A DNA stretch of 20,987 bases, from NCBI GenBank assembly GCA_947628195.1, contig CANQZB010000003.1:1-20987 (forward strand), given 5' to 3'. This document shows positions 6,175-14,018 of the stretch, in pieces (the stretch's first letter is position 1; each line of letters begins with the position of its first letter). The stretch is from an uncultured Clostridia bacterium. GTDB taxonomy: Bacteria > Bacillota > Clostridia > Christensenellales > UBA1242. A program made the position numbers and the translations under genes. The notes under the pieces were generated by a model. That model was not told the origin of the DNA. It made no database searches and saw nothing but the letters and a program-made list of their open reading frames with translations.

Positions 6175-6209
6175 CCTAGATAGGCTCGACAACCCTTTCA
6201 ATATCTAGG
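6175..6209. repeat. Inverted repeat between divergent genes
   Basis: CCTAGATA (6175-6182) and TATCTAGG (6202-6209) form a perfect 8-bp inverted repeat in the region from which the genes at 5891-6148 and 6286-6645 diverge. It is a possible operator. A weak rightward promoter-like pair (TTGCTT 6212, TATAAC 6233) lies just beyond, with only 15-bp spacing. Confidence 0.4.
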
Positions 6210-6285
6210 ATTTGCTTTCCCCCAAGGACAATTATAACACCGCAATAAAAAAAACGAAATAAAAAATTGAAACACAGGAGTTCAA

Positions 6286-6645
6286 ATGACAAAAAGCAAG
6301 CCAAAAGGCAATAAAATCAAGCCAAAAATAGAATTCCCAAAAGAATTTCCTTTTTGGGCCAGGTTAAAAATCGAAAAGCATAGGACAACTTTAGTTATAG
6401 ACGAAGATAAGGCCTTCAATAAAAAGACTAAAAAATTTGAAGATGGATTCGTTGATAGAGAGGCTACACACACATACAAAAAGGAGTATGAAGAGATTAT
6501 ACCTAACCCTGATCCAAACGACCCTAAACCTATGTATTTACAAAGACCGAGGAAACGACCTAAAAGATTATACGAACTCCACAACAAGAAGTTAAATATA
6601 CCGCAAGCACTTAAAGACAAGTATTCAAAAAATAATAAAAAATAA
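6286..6645 (+). CDS. Conserved-looking basic protein of unknown function (119 aa)
   Basis: ATG preceded by AGGAG with 5-bp spacing. The protein is basic and hydrophilic, with an ordered-looking middle (FPFWARLKIEKHRTTLVID, then GFVDREATHTYKKEYEE) and a Pro-rich stretch (IPNPDPNDPKPMYLQRPRKR) before a Lys-rich end. No membrane segment or catalytic motif is visible. It opens the long rightward block of the element. I have an impression of similar sequences in gut Firmicutes, but cannot name a family. Nucleic-acid binding is an inference from charge. Confidence 0.75.
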   Translation: MTKSKPKGNKIKPKIEFPKEFPFWARLKIEKHRTTLVIDEDKAFNKKTKKFEDGFVDREATHTYKKEYEEIIPNPDPNDPKPMYLQRPRKRPKRLYELHNKKLNIPQALKDKYSKNNKK

Positions 6646-6647
6646 AA

Positions 6648-6714
6648 AAAGAACTACAATTCAGGCCTTTCGCCAATTCCTTAAAAATTTAAGGTCAATG
6701 TAATTCTTTTGTTA
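6648..6714 (+). terminator. Imperfect long hairpin, possible terminator
   Basis: AAAAGAACTACAAT near 6648 can pair with AATGTAATTCTTTT near 6714 (about 12 of 14), enclosing CCTTAAA-AA-TTTAAGG (6679-6694). The right arm ends in a short T run. It separates the 119-aa gene from the gene cluster that begins at 6781. Confidence 0.4.
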
Positions 6715-6780
6715 ATATATCACAAAAAAATTTAGTTGTCAATACATTTTCTAAAAATTTTAAAAAAAAGGACCACTCAA

Positions 6781-6978
6781 ATGGAAAAGCTAGAAATTTT
6801 ACAAGACAAATATCAAGATCTGTTAAATGAACACAAACAATTGCAAAGAGATTACATTTTGGCAATTAAAAGCAACATGGAATTAAAAAAAGACTTAATA
6901 AGGATAAAAAATTTGTTAAAGCCTAGACAAGATAAATCCTTACCAGGTCAAATAGAATTGCCAATAGGAGGCAAATAA
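6781..6978 (+). CDS. Small coiled-coil protein (65 aa)
   Basis: Almost the whole chain is one predicted amphipathic helix (LEILQDKYQDLLNEHKQLQR, then MELKKDLIRIKNLLK), with a short Pro/Gly-containing tail (LPGQIELPIGGK). The ATG at 6781 has AAGGA 8 bp upstream and is preferred to a TTG 45 bp earlier. It is directly followed by the next gene, whose Shine-Dalgarno lies in its last codons. Probably a dimeric structural or adaptor protein; family unknown. Confidence 0.65.
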   Translation: MEKLEILQDKYQDLLNEHKQLQRDYILAIKSNMELKKDLIRIKNLLKPRQDKSLPGQIELPIGGK

Positions 6979-7200
6979 ATGGAATACCCAACCCATTTTT
7001 GGCTAGTTATTAAAGGTGAGAAAAATGAATTTCCAACAACCTTTAAAGATTTCAGCATAAGACTTGGTGAATTAAGGCGCAACAAGCTTTATGTTACACC
7101 ATTTGTTGGATACGATGATCCAACTAAAGCAAATGATATTCGCTGGCAATTGTACAGTGAATATAAAAAATTAAAGAAAAAGGAGGAATCGGCCCTATGA
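6979..7200 (+). CDS. Small protein of unknown function (73 aa)
   Basis: Begins at the base after the preceding stop codon, with GGAGG inside the upstream gene, so it is coupled to it. The N-terminus is compact (MEYPTHFWLVIKGEKNEFPT) and the C-terminus is Lys-rich. No known motif. Its last codons contain the Shine-Dalgarno and overlap the start of the next gene (ATGA). Confidence 0.65.
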   Translation: MEYPTHFWLVIKGEKNEFPTTFKDFSIRLGELRRNKLYVTPFVGYDDPTKANDIRWQLYSEYKKLKKKEESAL

Positions 7201-7346
7201 CAAAAAAGACCAAAAGACCAGTTGCAAAAAAGACTGTTGCTAAATCGCACACTAGAAAACCATCTGGAACTAAATCATCCTTGCCAAAGGAACTCTTTGT
7301 TGTTGGTAAGTCAGGTAAAGTTTATGGCACTTATAAGAAAAAATAA
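7197..7346 (+). CDS. Very basic 49-aa protein
   Basis: The ATG overlaps the previous stop codon (ATGA) and follows AAAGGAGG. The product begins MTKKTKRPVAKKTVAKSHTR and ends GKSGKVYGTYKKK, with about a third Lys/Arg and no acidic patch. This composition resembles DNA-condensing or single-strand-binding tails, so binding phage DNA is plausible, but no family was recognised. Confidence 0.6.
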   Translation: MTKKTKRPVAKKTVAKSHTRKPSGTKSSLPKELFVVGKSGKVYGTYKKK

Positions 7347-7373
7347 CCTTATTTAAAATTTTTGGAGGCAAAC

Positions 7374-7529
7374 ATGTTGGTTGTAAGATATGCAGACAAT
7401 GAAAGCATTCATGACATAAATGTATCAGCGCAAAATGCACTGTACGTGTTCAGAAATGCAAAACGCATGTATCTACACGCGGATTTAATTTACATAGAAG
7501 ATAATGGACAAGAATTCTGTTTAATGTAA
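7374..7529 (+). CDS. Small protein of unknown function (51 aa)
   Basis: ATG with TTGGAGG at good spacing. The sequence (MLVVRYADNESIHDINVSAQ, later DLIYIEDNGQEFCLM) suggests a small beta-alpha-beta fold. Filamentous phages encode a short single-strand-binding protein near the replication gene; this or the preceding gene could fill that role, but nothing in the sequence proves it. Ends 12 bp before the replication gene. Confidence 0.55.
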   Translation: MLVVRYADNESIHDINVSAQNALYVFRNAKRMYLHADLIYIEDNGQEFCLM

Positions 7530-7541
7530 TAAGGAGTTCAA

Positions 7542-8579
7542 ATGCTTATTCCAGATTATATTGCAAAAAATAGCAATTTAAGTATCAATGCAAAATTCCT
7601 TTATGCGTTGATATTAGAGCACCAAAATAACGGCGTATGTATTGAAGACAATACATTTTTTGCATGCTGTTTTGGTAAAGGTGTATCTGAAAGAACAATT
7701 AGGAATTATTTAAAAGAGCTCAAAGACAACAGTCTTATCTTCGTTGGAAAGTTTAAGCAAGCGAAAAATGCAATTTTCGTGTTAAATTCAACAGATTACG
7801 TTCAAAATGAGCCTCAAAAAATTGGCGATTTAAGCGAAAAGCTTAAAAATGTTCAACTTTTGGAAAAATTTTTCCAAAATACGGAAAAAGAATGTAAGAA
7901 CACTGCTTTATGCACTACTAACACCGATTATACTAAAGGTTTATGTAATAAAGCTTTAGTTTTAGTTAGTAATAAAAATAAAAATAATAATATATTACTA
8001 AACACGCGCGCGCGCGAGGAAATAGACAACCCGACAATTTTTAGTAATTATGAAAGGTTGAAAGAATCCGAACGAGCACCGCTTTATGACGATAAAAGCA
8101 GAGCGCATTACACTAATATGCTCTTTAGAGAGTTTTTTAAGTGGAATACAGCTGGTAGATTCTACAATGCCGGGCTTGAAATTGTTGATACGATAATTGA
8201 GGCTGTAAAGCAAAGCAATTCTTTGCTTGGTTTTAAGTTTGATTTTATCACATATGACAAAGCCAATCCTTTTTCAGACTTAGTGCTTAACATAACTGAA
8301 AATGAATTCGCCAGCATTGTAAATTCGGTAGTGTTAAAGAAAGACATTAAAAATCGGCCTTCATACATAATCGGCGCCATTGTGCAAGCTGGCACAAAGA
8401 TTGACTGGAAAAAAGCCGATGAATTGGTACGTAAAGGTTGGCCGTGGACTGAATGGGTGCCAGCAAACAAAACTTTATCAAATATCATTTATACAACTCA
8501 AGAAAGAGTCAATAAAGAAAAGCAATATTTTAAATTCAAGCAAGAGCTTGAAACTAATAATTTAAGGAGGAAAGTATGA
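7542..8579 (+). CDS. Winged-helix replication-type protein, candidate initiator
   Basis: 345 aa. Residues 1-85 form a winged helix-turn-helix like those at the front of RepA_N plasmid and phage initiators (NLSINAKFLYALILEHQ, then GVSERTIRNYLKELKDNSLI). A disordered Asn/Lys linker (about 90-165) leads to a helical C-terminal domain (about 165-345) with Trp-rich GWPWTEWVP. No HUH motif or catalytic tyrosine pattern of rolling-circle Rep proteins was seen. AAGGAG precedes the ATG by 5 bp, and the stop overlaps the next start (ATGA). In this position, between the small genes and the coat genes, a replication initiator is expected. A DnaD-like helper is the main alternative. Confidence 0.65.
   Translation: MLIPDYIAKNSNLSINAKFLYALILEHQNNGVCIEDNTFFACCFGKGVSERTIRNYLKELKDNSLIFVGKFKQAKNAIFVLNSTDYVQNEPQKIGDLSEKLKNVQLLEKFFQNTEKECKNTALCTTNTDYTKGLCNKALVLVSNKNKNNNILLNTRAREEIDNPTIFSNYERLKESERAPLYDDKSRAHYTNMLFREFFKWNTAGRFYNAGLEIVDTIIEAVKQSNSLLGFKFDFITYDKANPFSDLVLNITENEFASIVNSVVLKKDIKNRPSYIIGAIVQAGTKIDWKKADELVRKGWPWTEWVPANKTLSNIIYTTQERVNKEKQYFKFKQELETNNLRRKV
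8005..8016. repeat. (CG)6 tract beside an AT-only stretch inside the replication gene
   Basis: Six CG repeats stand in otherwise very AT-rich DNA, immediately after about 30 bp with almost only A and T (7970-8002). The tract encodes Thr-Arg-Ala-Arg in the interdomain linker. Alternating CG can form Z-DNA, and the AT stretch could melt easily. Many phage initiator genes carry their origin internally. Confidence 0.6.
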
Positions 8580-8776
8580 GAAAATCAAACGGAATGAATT
8601 CATTTCAAAAATTTTTATTAATATTTTGTGCGGTAATTTTAACCATTTTAATAGCAACTGTTATTGTGACATTTATTATCGCTGAAAGACATGGTTTAAC
8701 ATTTGTTGAACAATGGAAGGAATGGATTGAAGCAATTAAAGTCTGGTTTAATTCATTTAAATCCGTAAAAGGATAG
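8576..8776 (+). CDS. Tiny single-pass membrane protein, coat protein candidate (66 aa)
   Basis: Basic N-terminus, one strong membrane helix (about residues 13-34, LLIFCAVILTILIATVIV), then an amphipathic helix with aromatic residues (WKEWIEAIKVWFNSFK). Filamentous phage major and minor coat proteins are tiny one-helix membrane proteins encoded just after the replication genes, as here. There is no cleavable signal peptide pattern, unlike the classical pVIII protein. AGGAGG lies before the ATG inside the upstream gene. Confidence 0.6.
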   Translation: MRKSNGMNSFQKFLLIFCAVILTILIATVIVTFIIAERHGLTFVEQWKEWIEAIKVWFNSFKSVKG

Positions 8777-8783
8777 GTGGTAA

Positions 8784-8945
8784 ATGAAATATTTACTAAT
8801 TTGTTTAGTCGTCATTATTGTTGCTATTCTCACTGGCACATGGATATTTGATGGTGCATCGTGGTTGTTTAATGCAATTGCTAATATATTTAGTTTTATG
8901 TCGAATATTTTTAACTTCTTTGGCTGGAATCGCGGAATAATTTAA
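8784..8945 (+). CDS. Tiny hydrophobic membrane protein, coat protein candidate (53 aa)
   Basis: MKYLLICLVVIIVAILTGTW gives a membrane helix or signal sequence, followed by a second hydrophobic, Phe-rich helix (NAIANIFSFMSNIFNFFGW) and a short end with one Arg. A GGTGG-like Shine-Dalgarno lies 4 bp before the ATG. Length and hydrophobicity suit pVII/pIX-like or major coat proteins of filamentous phages. Which of the two tiny genes encodes the main virion subunit cannot be decided by reading. Confidence 0.6.
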   Translation: MKYLLICLVVIIVAILTGTWIFDGASWLFNAIANIFSFMSNIFNFFGWNRGII

Positions 8946-8954
8946 GGATGGTGA

Positions 8955-10184
8955 ATGATGGAAACATTGAATAAACCTCAAAAAATTTTTATGATAATCA
9001 TGTATGTTCTTGCAAGTATTGGAATTCTTGTAAGTTCTTTCGTGATTTATAATTTAGTAAATGTCATGCGCCCTGAAACATTGGGAGTTACTTATGCTTC
9101 AACTCTTAATTCATCTTCTGGCGAAGAACCTATATGCACCGTTGAAATATGGTCTAATGATAACAACAATGGCCAACAATTATACGAAATACTTTGGAAC
9201 TCATATACAGATGAAGACGGCCAAGGTATAAAAGGTTTTGGTGTACAAATTGTGGGTGATTATTTTATTAGCCATATTTATGAAATGCTTCAAAGTATTG
9301 AAAGCAGTCAAAAAATCAGCAAAAAAGCATCTGAATTTAAAAATACAATACTTTCAGAAGAAACTATTGTTTGTGGTGATTGGTATTGCTACAATACTGA
9401 TGATTTAGGTGAATCTTCTTATATGTTGCCAATAGACAAAGTTGGTAGAAACTTATACATTAGTATTGACGACAATTTTTATCAAATTAAATTAAATAAT
9501 TACAGCTGGCAAACAGATGAAAGCTTTTGGATATTTTCACACAAATATGTTACGCACTATGCTCCACAAACATTCTTTGATCTGACTGATTATGTAATTC
9601 AATCTGCTCTAACGGACAGTGCAAAAAAAGATAATTCCACATTTTACATTGATTTGTTAGAGTGTGCAAACTTTTATGACCTGCTTTATAAAGATTCCCG
9701 AGGACAGTATCACCCACTTCAAGACGCCACCGATATAAAAAATTATTTACAAATAAAAGTCAACTATCACAAAGACGGTGCAACTGAAAGTTCTGATTCA
9801 ATGTTCAAACAAGTTGCATATTCCACGACTTGGTCGTTTTATGATAATTCAAATTTAGAAGAATATTGGAATGCATACGGACAAATTGAAATTACAGAAA
9901 ATCACTTAAATTTTGTTTACAATAAAGATAGACAAGCTTATTACGCTACTATTGATGAAAAGTTAGCTAAATATCTAGAATCCACAATTAATACTGAAAT
10001 TTCAGTTAAAATAAATTTCGATAATCTAGACTTTAACGTTTATGGGATAGATTTAAAAAACTTTACATTTAAGATTGAAAGCTTCGATATTACATCAACA
10101 GCAAATACAGACGATACTTTTGTTGTATATAATAGCAAAATCCCAAATATTTCACCAACGATACATTTAGGAGGTGCTGAATGA
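8955..10184 (+). CDS. Large signal-anchored surface protein, candidate minor coat/adsorption protein (409 aa)
   Basis: Short cytoplasmic N-terminus, one membrane helix at about residues 11-36 (IFMIIMYVLASIGILVSSFV), then an external domain of about 370 residues rich in Asn, Ser, Asp and aromatics, apparently beta-rich. No LPXTG or other wall-sorting motif and no known domain. It follows the coat candidates and overlaps the next gene by ATGA. Filamentous phages encode their tip adsorption protein (pIII) at about this size and position. The anchor, however, is N-terminal here, whereas pIII is held by its C-terminus. Confidence 0.7.
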   Translation: MMETLNKPQKIFMIIMYVLASIGILVSSFVIYNLVNVMRPETLGVTYASTLNSSSGEEPICTVEIWSNDNNNGQQLYEILWNSYTDEDGQGIKGFGVQIVGDYFISHIYEMLQSIESSQKISKKASEFKNTILSEETIVCGDWYCYNTDDLGESSYMLPIDKVGRNLYISIDDNFYQIKLNNYSWQTDESFWIFSHKYVTHYAPQTFFDLTDYVIQSALTDSAKKDNSTFYIDLLECANFYDLLYKDSRGQYHPLQDATDIKNYLQIKVNYHKDGATESSDSMFKQVAYSTTWSFYDNSNLEEYWNAYGQIEITENHLNFVYNKDRQAYYATIDEKLAKYLESTINTEISVKINFDNLDFNVYGIDLKNFTFKIESFDITSTANTDDTFVVYNSKIPNISPTIHLGGAE

Positions 10185-11836
10185 AAAAGAAGCATTATTT
10201 GCAATTGTGCGTTTGTGTGGCAATAATCTTTATATCTTCTGTTTTGTTTGCGTATTATTATAAAGAATATATTGCACCAGAATCTTACACAATCGGATCG
10301 CTTTTAAAACATGATTACACGGAATTATCTATTGCAGATTATTTTAGTGATGAAGATGTTTTGTTTAGTCAGAACATAAATTCAATGTCATTTTCAAACG
10401 CAGAAGGAACATCCAGTTACGAATTCGATTTTGAGGCTAAAAAATTCAACGGCTTACAAAATCAATATGTAATATATGTTAACGATAATATTACAAACGA
10501 AATTTCGCAAACTGCTGGCGCTATTACAAGTAAATATGTTTTGAAATATTACGATGTGAATTCTGGTGTTTTATGCACATCTAATATAAATATTGCCTTT
10601 ACATTCTATTCATTGTCTAGTAAAGTAAAAATCTCTTTACCAACAAATGAATTGCCATATTTACGCAACTATTTTAAAACAGACAATTTTATTGTAACTC
10701 TGGCCTACAATCCATTTACCATTGGAGATAAAAATGGCGAGATTGATGAAAAATTACAACAAATTGAAAAATTTGTAATTGAATACAATGATCTGGCTGG
10801 AGAAATTGATCCTTATTATGCAAAATTAGACAAATATTCCGAAGATATTTCTGAATTAATGCAACAAGATGAGGACAAAAGTTCAGAATTGAATTCTATT
10901 GCAAGCTTAATAGATGCAGATTTAAACAGTTTAGATTTGCACAAAACATCTTTAGAGGAACTAAAAACAAACAATTCTGAATATGAAACAAAAAATTCAA
11001 ACTTATTTGAAGAAGATGTTGTTTTAAAAAATAAGTTTGAAAGCTATAAAAATGATGTTTTAGATTTACACGATAATCTAACTTCATTAATCTCAAATTT
11101 AAACGATCTAAAGAAATTAATTGAATCTTATTCGTATGCATCAAATAAGGTAACAGTTACCTTCATGCTCAACGAAAAAGTTTATAAAATTGTTTCTATT
11201 GATATAAATTCAACTGCAACGGTAGATACGCCATCAAATACGGATGATTATAAATTTAATTATTGGCAAGTTGAAGATGAAAAAATAGATTTAACAGAAT
11301 ATACTTTTAGCCAAAACACAATAGTTGTTGCCAATATTACTAAAAAAATAACTATCTCGTATTACTTTGGAGATTCTTTGTTTAAAACCCAACGAGTTTA
11401 CGAGAACGAAGAGGTAACATTCCCTTCAGAACAGCCCGAAAAAACATTTTATATTTTTAAAGGTTGGTCCACAGATAAGCAAACTGTTTTAGAAGAATTT
11501 TCATCCAGCACTGACGTCTCATTATATGCCGTATTTGAGTTGACAATAGACGGCACTTACAGTGCAATAGCTCGACCTGAATTAATGACTATCCCAAGTG
11601 GCGGTGGCGATAAGTTCCCTAACTGCTCATTTACCATAAAAGATGGCAAGCTTGAAAAGTTAACAGATAATAGCAATGGTTCTTGGAAAATTCAAATTGA
11701 AGGCTATAAAATAACAATACAGGTTTTCGGAAGTGATTTTATTGGCCAACCATTTGTTTTCGATTTTTCTAAAGGAGACACCCGTCTCGTTGCATCTGTA
11801 GGAAATAAAAGCGTTTTAGTTGAAAGATTATATTAA
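10181..11836 (+). CDS. Signal-anchored surface protein with coiled coil and InlB-type repeats (551 aa)
   Basis: N-terminal anchor (residues about 6-27), a beta-rich region to about 180, a long coiled coil at about 186-315, then two modules of the Listeria-Bacteroides (InlB B-repeat, Flg_new) kind. The first begins VTVTFMLNEKVYKIVSI; the second contains ITISYYFGDSLFKTQRVYE and FYIFKGWST, ending YAVFE near 452. A C-terminal domain of about 95 residues follows. Such repeats occur in cell-surface adhesins of Gram-positive bacteria. AGGAGGTG before the ATG is a strong ribosome site. Probably a virion or cell-surface adhesin of the element; the target is unknown. Confidence 0.75.
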   Translation: MKKKHYLQLCVCVAIIFISSVLFAYYYKEYIAPESYTIGSLLKHDYTELSIADYFSDEDVLFSQNINSMSFSNAEGTSSYEFDFEAKKFNGLQNQYVIYVNDNITNEISQTAGAITSKYVLKYYDVNSGVLCTSNINIAFTFYSLSSKVKISLPTNELPYLRNYFKTDNFIVTLAYNPFTIGDKNGEIDEKLQQIEKFVIEYNDLAGEIDPYYAKLDKYSEDISELMQQDEDKSSELNSIASLIDADLNSLDLHKTSLEELKTNNSEYETKNSNLFEEDVVLKNKFESYKNDVLDLHDNLTSLISNLNDLKKLIESYSYASNKVTVTFMLNEKVYKIVSIDINSTATVDTPSNTDDYKFNYWQVEDEKIDLTEYTFSQNTIVVANITKKITISYYFGDSLFKTQRVYENEEVTFPSEQPEKTFYIFKGWSTDKQTVLEEFSSSTDVSLYAVFELTIDGTYSAIARPELMTIPSGGGDKFPNCSFTIKDGKLEKLTDNSNGSWKIQIEGYKITIQVFGSDFIGQPFVFDFSKGDTRLVASVGNKSVLVERLY

Positions 11837-11855
11837 ATAAAAGGAAAAAATAAAA

Positions 11856-12779
11856 ATGAAAAAATTAAATATATATTTAACCAGTTTAATTTGTGTTTTG
11901 GTGCTATCCGTAATGGCGGTAGTAGGTTTTTATATTGGCGAAAATTATGAGAATATAAATGCCTGGATAACAAATAATCCAACCGAAGCACAAAAACAAA
12001 ACGATGAATTAACTAATCGTTTAAATTCTACTAACGAAGAGTTGAAATCTCTTACAAAACAAAGAGATGCAATTTTAGATGAATTAGCAAAATTAAAAGC
12101 TAACGGTCGTGAAGAAGATAGGCAACAAATTGCAACTTTGCAAGAGTCTGTAGAGAGCTTAAATTATCAAATTTCTGAAAAAGAGAATGTAATAACTCGT
12201 TTACGTTCAATTATTAATTCTACAGCCGTAGATATTACAGCTGAAGATTTAGAAGGCATGACAAAAGTTCCTGATTATTTCTTTTTCAATAATAATACTT
12301 TACGCTCTCTTGAGTTGCCCGATTCTATAACTGACGTGGGAGTTGGAGCTTTTTCTGGTGTTATGATACATTCGTTAACCTTATCTAATAATTTAAGAAC
12401 TATCGAAGTTAATGCTTTTAAAAGTTTGTTTTATGTTGATGAACTTGTATTGCCAGATTCTTTAGAAAGAACAGGAAGTGGTGCTTTTGATAATTGTAAT
12501 TTTCGAACAATTACTATTGGCAGTTCAGTTAACACTTTGAGTGGGTTTACTAATTTAAGTAAATTGGAAACTTTGTATGTTCGTTCTAGTGTTATTTATG
12601 GCAAGCTTAATTCTAATAACATTTTATCTTACATATACACTCCTGATGAAAAAGTTTACGTATTAAAAACTATTGATGACGGTTCAAATGAATGGTTAAA
12701 TAACGAAACTTATTTTACAAAATCCACTGAAGAAGGAGAATATAACGTTTATACAAAAGTTGCTTATGGTTTCTATTAA
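11856..12779 (+). CDS. Signal-anchored protein with coiled coil and BspA-type leucine-rich repeats (307 aa)
   Basis: Anchor at residues about 5-27, a coiled coil at about 42-118 (NDELTNRLNSTNEELKSL and further heptads), then leucine-rich repeats of the LRR_5/BspA type at about 138-235. Typical units are LRSLELPDSITDVGVGAFSG and DELVLPDSLERTGSGAFDNC. LRR_5 repeats are common in secreted binding proteins of gut and oral bacteria and some protists. This is the third anchored protein in a row and directly precedes the Zot ATPase. Together they look like the surface or tip components of the particle, but could also change the lysogen's cell surface. Confidence 0.75.
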   Translation: MKKLNIYLTSLICVLVLSVMAVVGFYIGENYENINAWITNNPTEAQKQNDELTNRLNSTNEELKSLTKQRDAILDELAKLKANGREEDRQQIATLQESVESLNYQISEKENVITRLRSIINSTAVDITAEDLEGMTKVPDYFFFNNNTLRSLELPDSITDVGVGAFSGVMIHSLTLSNNLRTIEVNAFKSLFYVDELVLPDSLERTGSGAFDNCNFRTITIGSSVNTLSGFTNLSKLETLYVRSSVIYGKLNSNNILSYIYTPDEKVYVLKTIDDGSNEWLNNETYFTKSTEEGEYNVYTKVAYGFY

Positions 12780-12804
12780 AGGTTAAAGATAAAAGAGGAA
12801 TAAA

Positions 12805-13620
12805 ATGTTCACACATGTTATAGGAAAGCCAAGAAGAGGCAAAACTTCCTGGGTGGTAGCTCAAATAATACAAAACGATTTGAAATACTGCAATAGTAGG
12901 TATTATTGCGCAATAAACTATATAAAAGATTTTAACAAACGATACAATGCTAATTTAACATTGCCACCAGAAAGGCACGTTGTTTCTTCAAATATTGATA
13001 TATACCGTCAATATCCTAACATGCACAGTTACCCTATTTCAGGTTTTGATTTTGGTGTGCCAAATAAATACCACAAAACAAAAAGACTTATACCCTATGG
13101 TGTATATGTATTTGACGAGGCCCAAAAATACTTTGACAGCAAAGGCGATAAAGAATTGCCACCCTGGGTAACACAGGTTTTTGAATTAAGAGGACACATA
13201 TTTCTTGACATCTACTGTATCACACAACGTGATATGAGATTAAACAAAGACATTCGCGAAACTGCTGATAGAATTGTTTTAATAGAAAAATCTATACACA
13301 CTTTTTTGTTTAACGGGAAAAAAATAAAAACAGATAAGTTTATAAACGGTGAATTATTAAAAACAACATTTTATGGCCGTGAATTTGAGACTTACGAAGA
13401 GGTTGAGGCTTATAAATCAGATAAATCGGTTGGCAAAAAAATAAAAGATGAATTTAAGGGAGATATTCGCAAACATTATAACCCTACTAATTTTGCATTA
13501 ACAGTTGAGGATTATGATGAAGATTTTAATTATTACGATTATAGTAACACATTTGGTCAAAAGCCTGCTTCTTGGAGTAATTATAAGAAACAGATTGAAA
13601 AGGAGGCAAAAGTTGGATAA
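12805..13620 (+). CDS. zot: Zot/pI-family assembly ATPase
   Basis: 271 aa P-loop ATPase of the Zonula occludens toxin/gene I family, the hallmark protein of filamentous phages, which powers assembly and extrusion of ssDNA virions through the membrane. Walker A is GKPRRGKT (residues 7-14); Walker B is VYVFDEAQ (100-107). Zot-like downstream elements include LPPWVTQVFELRGHIFLDIY and the ITQ sensor at 139-141, followed by IRETADRIV. The charged C-terminal part (about 165-271) has no evident membrane helix, although classical pI/Zot proteins usually have one. A GAGG ribosome site lies close to the ATG, and the stop overlaps the next gene's TTG start. Confidence 0.88.
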   Translation: MFTHVIGKPRRGKTSWVVAQIIQNDLKYCNSRYYCAINYIKDFNKRYNANLTLPPERHVVSSNIDIYRQYPNMHSYPISGFDFGVPNKYHKTKRLIPYGVYVFDEAQKYFDSKGDKELPPWVTQVFELRGHIFLDIYCITQRDMRLNKDIRETADRIVLIEKSIHTFLFNGKKIKTDKFINGELLKTTFYGREFETYEEVEAYKSDKSVGKKIKDEFKGDIRKHYNPTNFALTVEDYDEDFNYYDYSNTFGQKPASWSNYKKQIEKEAKVG

Positions 13621-13987
13621 TTCATATAATTTTAGCGATTTGGAAGATTTAGTCCCTACATTCAACAATTTTTCCGATTGTACAGAATATTTTTACAATG
13701 AAATTGGCAAATTAGACGATGTCCCTGTTTTATTACCAAAAGAGAAGAAAAAACTAAAAAAAGTTGTAATGAATTTATTTTATAAACATATAGGACTAAT
13801 TAAAATGAAAGACAACGTCCAACAAAAAAAAGAAATAGCTTCTGTAAACAAAACTTTAAGCGATTTAAGAAATATTAAAAAAAATGCAAAAAAATTAGCA
13901 AGTTATAAATCGCACGTAAAGTTGCCACCGCCGGAAAATGATGACAAAAAATTGTTAGCAGACGCTGATTTTTATGAAAACGAATAG
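13613..13987 (+). CDS. Small charged protein coupled to Zot (124 aa)
   Basis: The TTG at 13613-13615 follows AGGAGG (13601-13606) with 6-bp spacing and overlaps the zot stop; the frame is also open upstream, but no better start was seen there. The N-terminus is acidic (NFSDLEDLVPTFNNFSDC), the middle is helical and Lys-rich (EKKKLKKVVMNLFYKHIGLI), and the end is Pro/Asp-rich. No membrane helix. It may act with the ATPase as a cytoplasmic assembly partner, as pXI does in M13, but no similarity is claimed. Confidence 0.65.
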   Translation: MDNSYNFSDLEDLVPTFNNFSDCTEYFYNEIGKLDDVPVLLPKEKKKLKKVVMNLFYKHIGLIKMKDNVQQKKEIASVNKTLSDLRNIKKNAKKLASYKSHVKLPPPENDDKKLLADADFYENE

Positions 13988-14018
13988 CCGGATGTTTGAT
14001 ACCATGTTATCAACAAAA

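Noticed and set aside
6282..6620. Reverse open frame with membrane-like composition opposite the 119-aa gene
   Set aside because: It is the mirror of a Lys/Pro-rich gene that has a good ribosome site; the reverse frame has none.
8162..8488. Reverse open frame inside the replication gene
   Set aside because: No start signal; the plus-strand frame has a clear domain layout and couplings on both sides.
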